In this document: positions 9,517 through 17,711 of the stretch, one piece after another
Numbering within the stretch: position 1 is the stretch's first letter
Layout: the number at the start of each line of letters is the position of its first letter
Assembly: GCA_947630105.1 (NCBI GenBank)
Contig: CANRGD010000008.1
Span: 1-33,110 of the forward strand
Direction of reading: 5' to 3'
Length of the DNA stretch: 33,110 bases
Origin: an uncultured Bacilli bacterium
Lineage (GTDB): Bacteria; Bacillota_I; Bacilli_A; RF39; UBA660
Position numbers and translations under genes: made by a program
The notes under the pieces: model-generated
The model's input: the letters and a program-made list of their open reading frames with translations, nothing else
The model's database searches: none
Told to the model about the DNA's origin: nothing

Positions 9517-10635
9517 TTAATTTATATAAAATTTTTGTAATTCATTAGCTGTGTCTTCGATTAAATAATTTTTATTTTTTAATTGTTTTTTATTATTTCT
9601 TCTTTTTAAATTAAAATTACATATTTCAGTTGCCCACTTTTGGGGAGGAGCTGATAAACTAATAAATCTTAATCCTTCAGTTATTTTCACTTCAGTTGTT
9701 ATAACGTCTTTAGATATAAAGCATGGAAGTCCAGCTGCTTGAGCTTCAATAGCTGTAATTGGTAATCCTTCATATAAAGATGGCATTATAAATACATCCA
9801 TAGCTTGCATATATTCATTAACATTACTAGCAAAACCTGTAAAAATAACTTTATCTTCTAAATTTAATTTTTTAACTTTATCTTTTATGTCTTCTTCTAA
9901 AGGACCAGTTCCAATTAATAATAATTTTGAAGTAGGTTTTATTTTTTGTATTTCATTAAATATATCTATTAAAAAAGTATGATTTTTTACTCTATCAAAT
10001 CTTCCCACATTTCCAAAAACTAGTTCTTCAGCAGATATATTTAATTCATTTCTTATTTGTTTTCTTATTTTATTATTTGGTTTAAATCTAGCATACTCAA
10101 TCCCATTATGAATAATTGTAACATTTCCTTTAGCAATTTCTTCTTTTCCATACAACCATTTTCCTGCTGAATTAGAACAAGCAAAATAATTAGTAGCATA
10201 TTTCTTTAAAGGCTTTTTTAATACATTACCTAACAATTGTTTTAATTTATTCTTTGTTTGAAATGTTACACTATGAGCATGTACTATTCTAATTGGTATG
10301 CCATATTTTTTAGCATACTTTAATACCATATAATTTTTACTAGAAGAATGCATATGAATAACTTTATAATCATGATGTTGTTGGAAAAACTTTTCAATAT
10401 TTTTTTTATGTTTTAGATAATCCCATGGTTTGTTAAGCCAAGCATCTATTTTAGTAATTTTGCAGCCTAATTTTTTTATTTCTTCTTCAAGAGGATAACT
10501 AACCCCATCATCTAATAATAAAAAATCTATTTGGAGTTTATTTCTATCCATATGTTTAATATTTTCAAGACAAAATTGTTGAATTCCACCATGTCTTAAT
10601 CTATCAATAAAATATAAAACTTTAACTTTTTTCAT
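9517..10635 (-). CDS. Family 4 glycosyltransferase, EpsF-like
   Basis: A 372-residue GT4 enzyme. The N-terminal domain has VLYFIDRLRHGGIQQFCLE (GGIQ loop). The C-terminal domain has GNVGRFDRVKNHTFLIDIF, LLIGTGP and the EX7E region SLYEGLPITAIEAQAAGLPC. The C-terminal block FISLSAPPQKWATEI recurs in its paralogues at 5494 and 11884. AAAGGTG precedes the ATG. It lies between the pyruvyl transferase and polymerase genes, consistent with capsule repeat assembly. Substrate unknown. Confidence 0.93.
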   Translation of the reverse strand: MKKVKVLYFIDRLRHGGIQQFCLENIKHMDRNKLQIDFLLLDDGVSYPLEEEIKKLGCKITKIDAWLNKPWDYLKHKKNIEKFFQQHHDYKVIHMHSSSKNYMVLKYAKKYGIPIRIVHAHSVTFQTKNKLKQLLGNVLKKPLKKYATNYFACSNSAGKWLYGKEEIAKGNVTIIHNGIEYARFKPNNKIRKQIRNELNISAEELVFGNVGRFDRVKNHTFLIDIFNEIQKIKPTSKLLLIGTGPLEEDIKDKVKKLNLEDKVIFTGFASNVNEYMQAMDVFIMPSLYEGLPITAIEAQAAGLPCFISKDVITTEVKITEGLRFISLSAPPQKWATEICNFNLKRRNNKKQLKNKNYLIEDTANELQKFYIN

Positions 10636-10691
10636 TTACTATCACCTTTAAAAAATCCATGTCTCTAATTTGTTCTTTAATATAAGAAGTT

Positions 10692-11858
10692 TTACTCTTC
10701 TACACTATTTTTTAAAAATTCAGAAGACTTTTCTTTAAACTTAGCCAAATTCTTATTTACTTTCTTAAAATCTATTTTATAATTTAAAACATCAGCTACA
10801 TTTTCTAGACCTGTTAATATTCTTTCATTACTAATTCCCGCTATTTTTAATAAAGAATCAATTCTTGAATTAGTAGAAGCCTTATTTTTTTTATTATATC
10901 TTCTAAAATTAAAGAATGTTTTATTATAAATTAAAGAAAATACTGTTCCATGAAAAGAATCTGTACAAATATATTCGGCATTTTTTATTAAGTTAAGCCA
11001 TTCTCTAGGTCCAATATCATAGGGTGTTATATCTGCAAATTTATCAGAATATTTTACATACTCATCTGCATGATTTAAAGAAACTATTTTTAGTCCTGTT
11101 TGAGCTTTTAATTTTTCAGCAAACTTTCTATGGGCAATGTTTTTACCTAAAAAATAACATAAAATATATTTATCTTTAATTAATCTTTTTTTACTAGCTA
11201 CTATATCCCATTCAGATTTTGTTAATAAAAGAGTTGGATCACAAACAAGTGTTGCTTCTACATTTGCTAAATCATAACAAAGTTTAACTCCTTCATCTTC
11301 TCTTACCGAAATATGATTTATTCTTTGTAAAAAATATTTATATTTATCTTGATATTTTTTAGGAATATAAGAAACTCCAAAACTAGTTGCTAAAGAGATT
11401 TTATTAATCCTATCCTCTACCCAAGTTAAAGTATAATAATCGGCAACAACATTAACAGGTAACCATAATTGATCACTACCTACAATAATACTTTTATACT
11501 TTTTAGCTTGAATAGCTAATTCCCTATACGTTTTATAAGGTTTAGTTAATTTAAATTCTTTTTGAAAACTTTCATATTTTTTATCTCTAAGGGCAATATT
11601 TTTACCTAAATTTTTATTTAGTTTTTTATAAAATTTTAATTTTAACATTCCTAGTTTAGTTTTTATGAAAGGAATATTAAATAGTTGGGCTAAGTAATAT
11701 TTCTTTTTTCCTTTTTTAAAATCAATATTTTGCGAAATATTAATTGTCTCATTTTCTATATTCATGTTATCTAAAATTTTTTGTGTAGCATAAGCTTGGA
11801 GCATACTGCCATAATTATGTTTAAAATAACATGATACTATTCCTACTTTTCCTTTCAT
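10692..11858 (-). CDS. Polysaccharide pyruvyl transferase family protein
   Basis: A 388-residue protein of the pyruvyl transferase family (PF04230; CsaB/PssM relatives). These transfer pyruvate from phosphoenolpyruvate to a sugar to form a ketal, adding negative charge. The family start is clear (VGIVSCYFKHNYGSMLQAYA), as are IVGSDQLW in the middle and CTDSFHGTVFSLIYNKTFF, which contains the conserved His region near the C-terminus. I choose the ATG at 11858. AGGGTGA lies just upstream, whereas the GTG at 11867 is part of that ribosome site. It lies between two GT4 genes, so it probably pyruvylates the capsule repeat unit. Some members act as other transferases, so the exact chemistry is inferred. 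Confidence 0.88.
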   Translation of the reverse strand: MKGKVGIVSCYFKHNYGSMLQAYATQKILDNMNIENETINISQNIDFKKGKKKYYLAQLFNIPFIKTKLGMLKLKFYKKLNKNLGKNIALRDKKYESFQKEFKLTKPYKTYRELAIQAKKYKSIIVGSDQLWLPVNVVADYYTLTWVEDRINKISLATSFGVSYIPKKYQDKYKYFLQRINHISVREDEGVKLCYDLANVEATLVCDPTLLLTKSEWDIVASKKRLIKDKYILCYFLGKNIAHRKFAEKLKAQTGLKIVSLNHADEYVKYSDKFADITPYDIGPREWLNLIKNAEYICTDSFHGTVFSLIYNKTFFNFRRYNKKNKASTNSRIDSLLKIAGISNERILTGLENVADVLNYKIDFKKVNKNLAKFKEKSSEFLKNSVEE

Positions 11859-11883
11859 TTTTGTCACCCTACTTTATTATTAC

Positions 11884-13056
11884 TTATGATTTACTATAAG
11901 ATATAAATGATTTTTGCTTTTTTAATAATTCTAGTTTATTTTCTTCTTTTAATAATTGTTCATATTTATTTTCTAATTTTATTTCTTCTTGTTTTATATT
12001 AAAGCCATTATTTGATATTTCTTCTTTTCTATCTACTCGTTTAAAATTATTAAAAGCAGTTAATAGCTTATTAGCCCACGCCTCAGCTGAATTATTCAAA
12101 TCTATAAAATTTGTACTTTCTAAAACTTTAGTTTCCTTAGTCATAGCACTAGATAAAATACATAAAAGCCCAGCTGCTTGAGCTTCAACTCCAACTACAG
12201 GTAAGCCCTCATATAAAGATGGTAGTAAAAAAACATCCATTGCTTGATATAGAGCTGTAGGATTAGTTACTTGTCCTAAAAACTTAACATAATCTTCTAA
12301 CTGTAATTTCTTTACTTTTTCTTTTATCATTTCTTGATTTGGTCCTTGACCAGCTAATAACAACACTGAATTTGGTATTTTTTTATGAACTTCATTAAAT
12401 ATATCTATTAAAAATTCATGATTTTTTTGCTTTACAAATCTTCCAATATGACCTATTACTAAAGTATCATCTGCTATATTTAATTCTTTTCTTTTTTCTT
12501 TACGTAACTCTATATTAAATTCAAATTCATCTAAATCAATGGCATTATTTAATAAATAAACTTTTCCTTTATTATAAGTTCTATTACCAAATAACCATCT
12601 ACCAGCTAATTCACTACAACAAAAATAATCAGTAGCATAGACTTTAGAAAAATGTTTTAAAATTTGTTTTAACAAGTTTCTTTTCCATTCTTTTTTATTA
12701 GTAGTGGAATGACTATGGGCAATTCTAATTGGTACTTTAGCAGCTTTAGCGGCACATAAGGGAAATATTGATAAAGTATTAATATGAGAATGAACTATTT
12801 TATAATTTCCTGTTTTAAAAATATTTTTTAATTCCTTATAATATTTTAGTATTTTTTGATAAGGGGAAACTAAAATTACATTTCCACCTAGTTTTTTTAT
12901 TTCTTCATAGGGGATATTAGTTGAATCACTATCACAAATAAAATCAAATTGAATCTTACTTTTATCTATATTGCGATAATAATTCATAATAACAGCTTCC
13001 ACTCCTCCACCTATCCATTTGCCGATAACATGGGCTACTCTTATTTCTTTATTCAT
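11884..13056 (-). CDS. Family 4 glycosyltransferase, EpsF-like
   Basis: A 390-residue GT4 enzyme and the first gene of the assembly block. Motifs are VAHVIGKWIGGGVEAVIMNY, GHIGRFVKQKNHEFLIDIF, LLAGQGPN and the EX7E region SLYEGLPVVGVEAQAAGLLC. After the catalytic domain is a ~45-residue Lys/Glu-rich tail that its paralogues lack. The start is taken as the ATG at 13056, seven bases after GAGGG. The upstream TTG at 13074 lies in the T-tract of the hairpin just before the gene. It is probably an early glycosyltransferase of the repeat unit. Sugar unknown. Confidence 0.92.
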   Translation of the reverse strand: MNKEIRVAHVIGKWIGGGVEAVIMNYYRNIDKSKIQFDFICDSDSTNIPYEEIKKLGGNVILVSPYQKILKYYKELKNIFKTGNYKIVHSHINTLSIFPLCAAKAAKVPIRIAHSHSTTNKKEWKRNLLKQILKHFSKVYATDYFCCSELAGRWLFGNRTYNKGKVYLLNNAIDLDEFEFNIELRKEKRKELNIADDTLVIGHIGRFVKQKNHEFLIDIFNEVHKKIPNSVLLLAGQGPNQEMIKEKVKKLQLEDYVKFLGQVTNPTALYQAMDVFLLPSLYEGLPVVGVEAQAAGLLCILSSAMTKETKVLESTNFIDLNNSAEAWANKLLTAFNNFKRVDRKEEISNNGFNIKQEEIKLENKYEQLLKEENKLELLKKQKSFISYSKS

Positions 13057-13072
13057 ACCTGTACCCTCTTTC

Positions 13073-13110
13073 AAAAAAAGATTATATTATTAGGCTTTAT
13101 AATATAATCT
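13073..13110 (-). terminator. AT-rich intrinsic terminator or attenuator inside the capsule operon
   Basis: On the minus strand a perfect 12-bp inverted repeat (AGATTATATTAT and ATAATATAATCT, 13079-13110, 8-base loop) runs directly into seven T (13073-13079). It lies after cpsB and its T-tract almost touches the ribosome site of the next glycosyltransferase gene. The stem has only one G-C pair, so it should be weak. It would reduce, not abolish, transcription from the regulatory genes into the assembly genes. Confidence 0.55.
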
Positions 13111-13148
13111 CAAATTTACTTTAATTTAAAATTATTAACCCCTACTAC

Positions 13149-13922
13149 TTACTTCCATTTTCCAAAAATAGTTTTTTTAAATGGTTTTATATTTGTTTTT
13201 TCTAGTGGCTCATTATTTAGTACTTTCTTAGCATTATTTACTAAAACATCTTCTATTTCTTCTTTAGTTAAATACTTTTTTAATATTTTTTCTAAAGATA
13301 TTAATTTTTCATAATAATTGTCTTTAGCATGATGAATATCACTACTAATAAAAGTAATAGCCTTATGCTTTAACAGCAACATAACAAGTTTTTTAGTACT
13401 TTTCCCATATTCTCCAAAAAAACTACCTATATTACATTGAAAATATACTCCTTGTTCTATTAATTTTTCTATTAGTTTAGGATCTTTATGAAAATTACTA
13501 TATCTTTCTGGATGGGCTATAATACTATTAACATTATTACAAAGTAATTCAAATATAAAATTATTTAGACCTTTAAAATATCCTGTTAAAGGAAGTTCAT
13601 ATAATAAATAATTACTATTATTAAGAGTACTTATTAAATTAGCTTCTTTTAACTGTAAGACATTATTATCTATAAAAACTTCATTACCTATATAAATATT
13701 AGCTTTAATTTTTTCTTTTCTTAATATTTTTTTTATTTTCTTAATAAGTTCTATTTTACTTAAATTATTTGTATTATAATTAGTACCTAAAATATAATGT
13801 GGGGTCATTACAAAATCTGTTACCCCAAATTTAGTTCCTTCTTTTATAATTTTAATACTTTCTTCAATAGTTTTAGCTCCATCACAAATACCTGGTAAAA
13901 TATGCGTATGTATATCAATCAT
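13149..13922 (-). CDS. cpsB: PHP-family protein-tyrosine phosphatase, CpsB/YwqE type
   Basis: A 257-residue metal-dependent phosphatase that removes phosphate from the C-terminal tyrosines of the CpsD kinase and so controls capsule polymerisation. Metal ligands of the PHP fold are all present: H5 and H7 in MIDIHTHIL, D14, H42 in VMTPHY, E81 in GNEVF, Glu in YELPL, His in AHPERY, and Asp and His in SSDIHH. Position 13 is Cys where the family usually has Asp (CDG for DDG), but D14, the ligand in pneumococcal Cps4B, is kept. No ribosome site is visible; the ATG lies one base after the TAA of cpsD, so translation is probably coupled to cpsD. It is the last gene before the hairpin at 13073-13110. 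Confidence 0.94.
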   Translation of the reverse strand: MIDIHTHILPGICDGAKTIEESIKIIKEGTKFGVTDFVMTPHYILGTNYNTNNLSKIELIKKIKKILRKEKIKANIYIGNEVFIDNNVLQLKEANLISTLNNSNYLLYELPLTGYFKGLNNFIFELLCNNVNSIIAHPERYSNFHKDPKLIEKLIEQGVYFQCNIGSFFGEYGKSTKKLVMLLLKHKAITFISSDIHHAKDNYYEKLISLEKILKKYLTKEEIEDVLVNNAKKVLNNEPLEKTNIKPFKKTIFGKWK

Positions 13923-13923
13923 T

Positions 13924-14592
13924 TTAATAATAGTAATTATAGTAATAATATTTATTATCTTTTTGAGGCATATTATTAACTATACAACCTGCTAGCTTAG
14001 TATCAAAATTACCAAGTATTTTTTTAGAATTAGCTAAAAGTTCCATTGGTGTCTTTTTATAAGAACATACTAGTATAACTTTATCTACTATATTAGTCAT
14101 AATTAAAGAATCAGATAATCCAATTATTGGAGTTCCATCCCATATGATTACATCATAATCTTTATCTAAAATTTCTACTAATTTTTTTGTTTTTTCAGAA
14201 GAAAGTAATTCACTTGGGTTAGGAGGTACTATTCCTCTAGATAAAACTGCTAAATTTTCAATACTTGTTGATTGAATATAACTTTTATATTTTTTTAAAT
14301 CTGTTATTAATAAATTTGATAATCCTACTTTATTTTGAATTTTAAAAATTTTATGTTGTCTTCCTTTACGCATATCACAATCAACTAATAAAACTTTTTT
14401 ACCAAGTTGAGCAAAAGATATAGCTAAATTAGCACTAATAAAACTTTTTCCATCTCCTGAACAAGGACTAGTAATTAATAAATTCTTACAAGGACCATTT
14501 ACTGATAAAAATTCTAAGTTTGTACGTACTCCATTAATAGCTTCACTTATTCTAGATTTAGGATTTTTTCCAACTATTAGTTCATTTTGCAT
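13924..14592 (-). CDS. cpsD: BY-kinase, cytoplasmic capsule regulator CpsD
   Basis: A 222-residue bacterial tyrosine kinase of the CpsD/Wze/CapB type, which pairs with CpsC and controls chain length and export. Walker A is TSPCSGDGKSFISAN, Walker A' is KKVLLVDCDMRKG and Walker B is DVIIWDGTPI. The C-terminal tail ends YYYYNYYY: seven tyrosines in the last eight residues, the autophosphorylation cluster that CpsB would dephosphorylate. AAGGTG precedes the ATG, and the first 11 bases overlap cpsC. The tyrosine codons occupy the place where a ribosome site for cpsB would be, which fits translational coupling. Confidence 0.95.
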   Translation of the reverse strand: MQNELIVGKNPKSRISEAINGVRTNLEFLSVNGPCKNLLITSPCSGDGKSFISANLAISFAQLGKKVLLVDCDMRKGRQHKIFKIQNKVGLSNLLITDLKKYKSYIQSTSIENLAVLSRGIVPPNPSELLSSEKTKKLVEILDKDYDVIIWDGTPIIGLSDSLIMTNIVDKVILVCSYKKTPMELLANSKKILGNFDTKLAGCIVNNMPQKDNKYYYYNYYY

Positions 14593-15364
14593 GCTTTTTC
14601 ACCTTCTTTTTTTCATTATTCTTTTTATTACTTTTTTTATTATTTTTTTTATTAGTAAATAATTTCTTTTTTTCTTTAGGCTTATTTTCAGCTACTGGTA
14701 TAATAGCTAAAACAGGAAGATCAATTTTTGATTCAATTTGTTCAGCACTTTTTACGGTAGTATCAAAATAATATATTATAAATATGATAACTATTCCTAT
14801 AATTAAGCCAATTCCTACAAAAAGAAGATAATCTTTTTTAGGATTAATGTTGTAAGGTGCAGTTGGTATAGTTGCTTCATCTAAAATGGTAATATTATTA
14901 ATATCATAAATATTAACTATCTCTTTACTAAATACTTTTAATATTTCTTTAGTAATTTTTTGAGAAGTTTTTTTATTAGTATCAGCAACAGCTATTTTTA
15001 AAAGGGCTGTATCTACTTCATTAGATACACTAATTCTACTCATTAATTCTGCTGAGGTAGTTTTTAATTTTAAATTACTAATTACTTGATCTAAAACTCT
15101 TCTACTTTTAATAATACTACTATAAGTAGTTATTAATTGTTTATTAAAGGAAATATCTCTTTCACTAATAGCACTATTATCATTATTATCTGAATTATCA
15201 TTTGTTCTAGTTAAGGCTATAGTAGTTGATGATTGATACATAGGCACTTTAAAAAATTTATTATATACAACTCCACATCCTATACTAAGTATTAATAATA
15301 AAATAATAATAATTTTTTTATCCCAAAAATAATTTAATATCTCTTTTATATCTAGTTCTTCCAT
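14582..15364 (-). CDS. cpsC: Capsule chain-length determinant and kinase activator CpsC (Wzz family)
   Basis: A ~260-residue Wzz-type membrane protein. A short cytoplasmic N-terminus (LDIKEILNYFWDKK) leads into TM1 at about residues 18-36, an extracellular loop, the proline-containing TIPTAPYNINPKKD segment before TM2 (about 176-198), and a long Lys/Asn-rich cytoplasmic tail. In the family the C-terminal region activates CpsD. GGAGG lies eight bases before the ATG at 15364 and just after the LCP gene's stop. The TTG at 15370 is too close to that site to be the start. The tail contains several KKNNKK-type runs from A-rich DNA, a possible spot for replication slippage. Confidence 0.94.
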   Translation of the reverse strand: MEELDIKEILNYFWDKKIIIILLLILSIGCGVVYNKFFKVPMYQSSTTIALTRTNDNSDNNDNSAISERDISFNKQLITTYSSIIKSRRVLDQVISNLKLKTTSAELMSRISVSNEVDTALLKIAVADTNKKTSQKITKEILKVFSKEIVNIYDINNITILDEATIPTAPYNINPKKDYLLFVGIGLIIGIVIIFIIYYFDTTVKSAEQIESKIDLPVLAIIPVAENKPKEKKKLFTNKKNNKKSNKKNNEKKKVKKHAK

Positions 15365-15376
15365 TTCCAAACCCTC

Positions 15377-16783
15377 CTATTTCATAACTTTCTTAATTTT
15401 TTCTTTAGCTATATTTACGGTAGTTAAATCTGGTTCCATTACATAATCTTCATAAGTTGTTAAATGTACTTTATTTCTACTATCAGTTCCATCAACACTT
15501 TGAAGTTCTATCTTCCAAGAATTACCATTAATAAGTATTTCTTTAATTCCATTATTAATTATTTTTCTAGGAATTGTTGTTTTATAAAAGTTAGAAATTT
15601 TTTCTGATATTTCTTTATAATTAGTAAGTGTATTAATATTTTTTAATTTTTCAAATATAGCTATAATTATTGTTTGACAGTTTTTTTGTCTTTGTCTATC
15701 TCCACCAATAGCTTTTCTTTCTCTGGCTACGGTTAATGTTTCAATACCATTTAATTTTTGACAACCTATATTTATTTTTACTTTTTTACCTTTACTATCA
15801 TCATAAGTATCTATAACACTGGAATGAGAAGTTATAAATGATGTAGTAGAACAATAATTTATACCACCTAAGGCATCTACAAGTTCTACTAAATTCGTTG
15901 TATTAATATCTATATAATAATCAATTTTAGTAGTAAATAAATTTTCTAAAGACTTCATAATTATATCTATTCCATAAGGACCCATATAACTTATAGTATC
16001 TTTTTTACCATTTTTAGATGCTACTTCAATATAATAGTCTCTAGGAATACTTGTTAAAAGTATTTTTTTTGTTTGTAAATTAACTGTTACTAACATATTA
16101 AAATCTCTTAAGCTATTAGTAAAATCTGCCCCACCAATATAAATATTAAAACTATTTTTTTCTTTATCTTCAACCTTTGAAACTGTTTTTATTTCAAATT
16201 TATAAATAATTTGAAAATCTTCTTTGGAAAAATTAGTAGCTAAACTAAAGATGATATTATAAGTATCTTTATCAAGTAACATAAATTTATTTTTATTTTC
16301 TTTAATACTAATAAATAACTCTTCTATATCATCGACTTCTTTACTTGTTACGGAATAATTTTTTTGTATTTTTTTTATAGCCTCTTTTATATTTATTGTA
16401 TCTTTGTAATAATAAATATTTCCTTTAATATCTTTTTTAGTAAATTTATTTTTACTATTAGCTACTACATAATAAGTAGTAATAGTTTCTGTTTTATTTT
16501 TAAAAGTTTTATCAAATAAATTATTAGTAAAATATAAATAATAACTTCCTAGAGCATTTATTAGTAGTGATAATAATATAAATATAAGTCCTATTACTTT
16601 AATGCCTTTTTGTTTTAAATTTATAAATAGTATTCCTACTACTGTAATAGTAATAGTAATAATTAAGCTTAAAATTAATATAAATGTTGGTAATATATTA
16701 ATTTTTAATAATAAATATATAAATAAAAACATTAATATTAAGGATAGAATACCAATAATATTTAAAGTTTTATTTTTATTCAT
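15377..16783 (-). CDS. LytR-CpsA-Psr (LCP) family capsule attachment protein
   Basis: A 468-residue membrane protein with three N-terminal TM segments (about residues 8-27, 32-57 and 65-83), as in streptococcal CpsA, and a large extracellular LCP domain. The LCP core is visible as GGADFTNSLRDFNMLVTVNL, ILLTSIPRDYYIEV and ARERKAIGGDRQRQKNCQTI, with the Arg and Asp residues that hold the polyprenyl pyrophosphate head group. Such proteins transfer finished glycan from undecaprenyl pyrophosphate to the cell wall. The ATG at 16783 is chosen because GGGGG lies seven bases upstream and because the longer in-frame ATG at 16819 would lie upstream of the likely transcription start. First gene of the lcp-cpsC-cpsD-cpsB operon. 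Confidence 0.95.
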   Translation of the reverse strand: MNKNKTLNIIGILSLILMFLFIYLLLKINILPTFILILSLIITITITVVGILFINLKQKGIKVIGLIFILLSLLINALGSYYLYFTNNLFDKTFKNKTETITTYYVVANSKNKFTKKDIKGNIYYYKDTINIKEAIKKIQKNYSVTSKEVDDIEELFISIKENKNKFMLLDKDTYNIIFSLATNFSKEDFQIIYKFEIKTVSKVEDKEKNSFNIYIGGADFTNSLRDFNMLVTVNLQTKKILLTSIPRDYYIEVASKNGKKDTISYMGPYGIDIIMKSLENLFTTKIDYYIDINTTNLVELVDALGGINYCSTTSFITSHSSVIDTYDDSKGKKVKINIGCQKLNGIETLTVARERKAIGGDRQRQKNCQTIIIAIFEKLKNINTLTNYKEISEKISNFYKTTIPRKIINNGIKEILINGNSWKIELQSVDGTDSRNKVHLTTYEDYVMEPDLTTVNIAKEKIKKVMK

Positions 16784-16809
16784 ACCATAACCCCCAATTT
16801 CAAGCTCAT

Positions 16810-16838
16810 ATTCTATCATAAAAATGTAATTAAAGCAA
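16810..16838 (-). promoter_or_regulatory. Promoter of the lcp-cpsCDB capsule operon
   Basis: On the minus strand TTGCTT (16833-16838) and TAGAAT (16810-16815) are separated by exactly 17 bases, a good sigma-A type match. Transcription would start near 16803, giving a ~20-base leader before the ribosome site of the LCP gene. It lies just downstream of the terminator of the sugar-transferase gene, so the capsule operon starts here. Confidence 0.75.
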
Positions 16839-16839
16839 G

Positions 16840-16884
16840 AAAAAAATAATAAAAATAAAAACCAAGAGTAAAATCTAACTCTTG
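16840..16884 (-). terminator. Intrinsic terminator of the initiating sugar-transferase gene
   Basis: CAAGAGT and ACTCTTG (16863-16884, 8-base loop) form a 7-bp hairpin. On the minus strand it is followed by a T-rich tract reaching ~16840. It begins nine bases past the stop codon at 16893. Confidence 0.75.
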
Positions 16885-16892
16885 ATTTATAT

Positions 16893-17558
16893 TTATTTAG
16901 AACCTATACCTTTGATTACTACTATAAATGTTTTAAGAAAAATCTTTATATCTAATTTTAAATTAAAATTATTAGAGTAATAACTTTCAAGTTCTAAACG
17001 CTCTTTAAATGTTGTGTTGTTTCTACCATTTACTTGCCAATATCCAGTAAGTCCAGGGGTAGTTTTAACAATATCATTATAATATATTCCCATTTCTTCT
17101 TTTTCTCTTGGTAAATATGGTCTATTACCTATTAAGGACATATCTCCTTTTAAAATATTAAGTAATTGGGGTACTTCATCTATGGAAGCCTTTCTTAAAA
17201 TTTTACCAACTTTAGTTATTCTGGGATCATCAGTTAATTTTTTATTTAATTTATATTCTTTAGTTTTTTCTATATCTTCGGCTAATATTTTTTTTAGAAC
17301 TTCATCAGCATCAGGAACCATTGTTCTAAATTTATAAAATTTAAATATTTTACCATTTTTACCAATTCGATCTTGAAAAAAGAAAATAGAAGCATAATCT
17401 TTGTGAAAAATATATATTATTTTAATTGTAAGAGCTAAGGGTATTATAAATAAACAACCAATTAATGAAATAACTATATCAATAAATCTTTTTATAATAA
17501 GATAAATATCTTTTGTTAGTTCTTGCATTATATTTTTTTCAATTTCTACTTCTTCCAT
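16893..17558 (-). CDS. Undecaprenyl-phosphate sugar-1-phosphate transferase (initiating enzyme)
   Basis: A 221-residue bacterial sugar transferase (PF02397), the short one-TM type (as in PglC or EpsL) lacking the four-TM N-terminal domain of WbaP. After a short acidic N-terminus is one membrane segment (IDIVISLIGCLFIIPLAL), then FFFQDRIGKNGKIFKFYKFR with the conserved KFRTM, DDPRITKVGKILRKASIDE with the catalytic Asp-Glu pair, MSLIGNRP and TPGLTGYWQVNGRNN. It moves a sugar-1-phosphate from UDP-sugar to undecaprenyl phosphate, the first step of repeat-unit synthesis. The ATG at 17558 is nine bases after GGGGG; the GTG at 17579 lacks a ribosome site. It has its own promoter and terminator, separate from the cps operon. 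Confidence 0.95.
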   Translation of the reverse strand: MEEVEIEKNIMQELTKDIYLIIKRFIDIVISLIGCLFIIPLALTIKIIYIFHKDYASIFFFQDRIGKNGKIFKFYKFRTMVPDADEVLKKILAEDIEKTKEYKLNKKLTDDPRITKVGKILRKASIDEVPQLLNILKGDMSLIGNRPYLPREKEEMGIYYNDIVKTTPGLTGYWQVNGRNNTTFKERLELESYYSNNFNLKLDIKIFLKTFIVVIKGIGSK

Positions 17559-17597
17559 AAATATAAACCCCCAATACACTGACCACTTTGCTTTTAT

Positions 17598-17625
17598 ATA
17601 ATATCACTAATTATAATTTTTGCAA
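17598..17625 (-). promoter_or_regulatory. Promoter of the initiating sugar-transferase gene
   Basis: Minus-strand TTGCAA (17620-17625) is followed after 16 bases by TATTAT (17598-17603), with further TA-rich options for a 17-base spacer. It lies between the upstream gene's terminator and the ribosome site at ~17568-17572. Confidence 0.6.
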
Positions 17626-17626
17626 G

Positions 17627-17677
17627 TAAAAATAAAAATAAAAAAGAATTAGTATAATTATTGTAGGTACTAATTCT
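17627..17677 (-). terminator. Intrinsic terminator after the anchored Cys-containing protein gene
   Basis: A perfect 10-bp inverted repeat (AGAATTAGTA and TACTAATTCT, 17645-17677, 13-base loop) is followed on the minus strand by a long T-rich tract (17627-17644). It closes the transcription unit ending at 17712. Confidence 0.8.
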
Positions 17678-17711
17678 AATATATAAATTTAAAGTTTCCT
17701 TATTAAAAAGT

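Noticed and set aside
16784-16819. Longer LCP start at the ATG at 16819
   Set aside because: It lies within four bases of the -10 box of the promoter at 16810-16838, upstream of the expected transcription start, while the ATG at 16783 has a GGGGG ribosome site.
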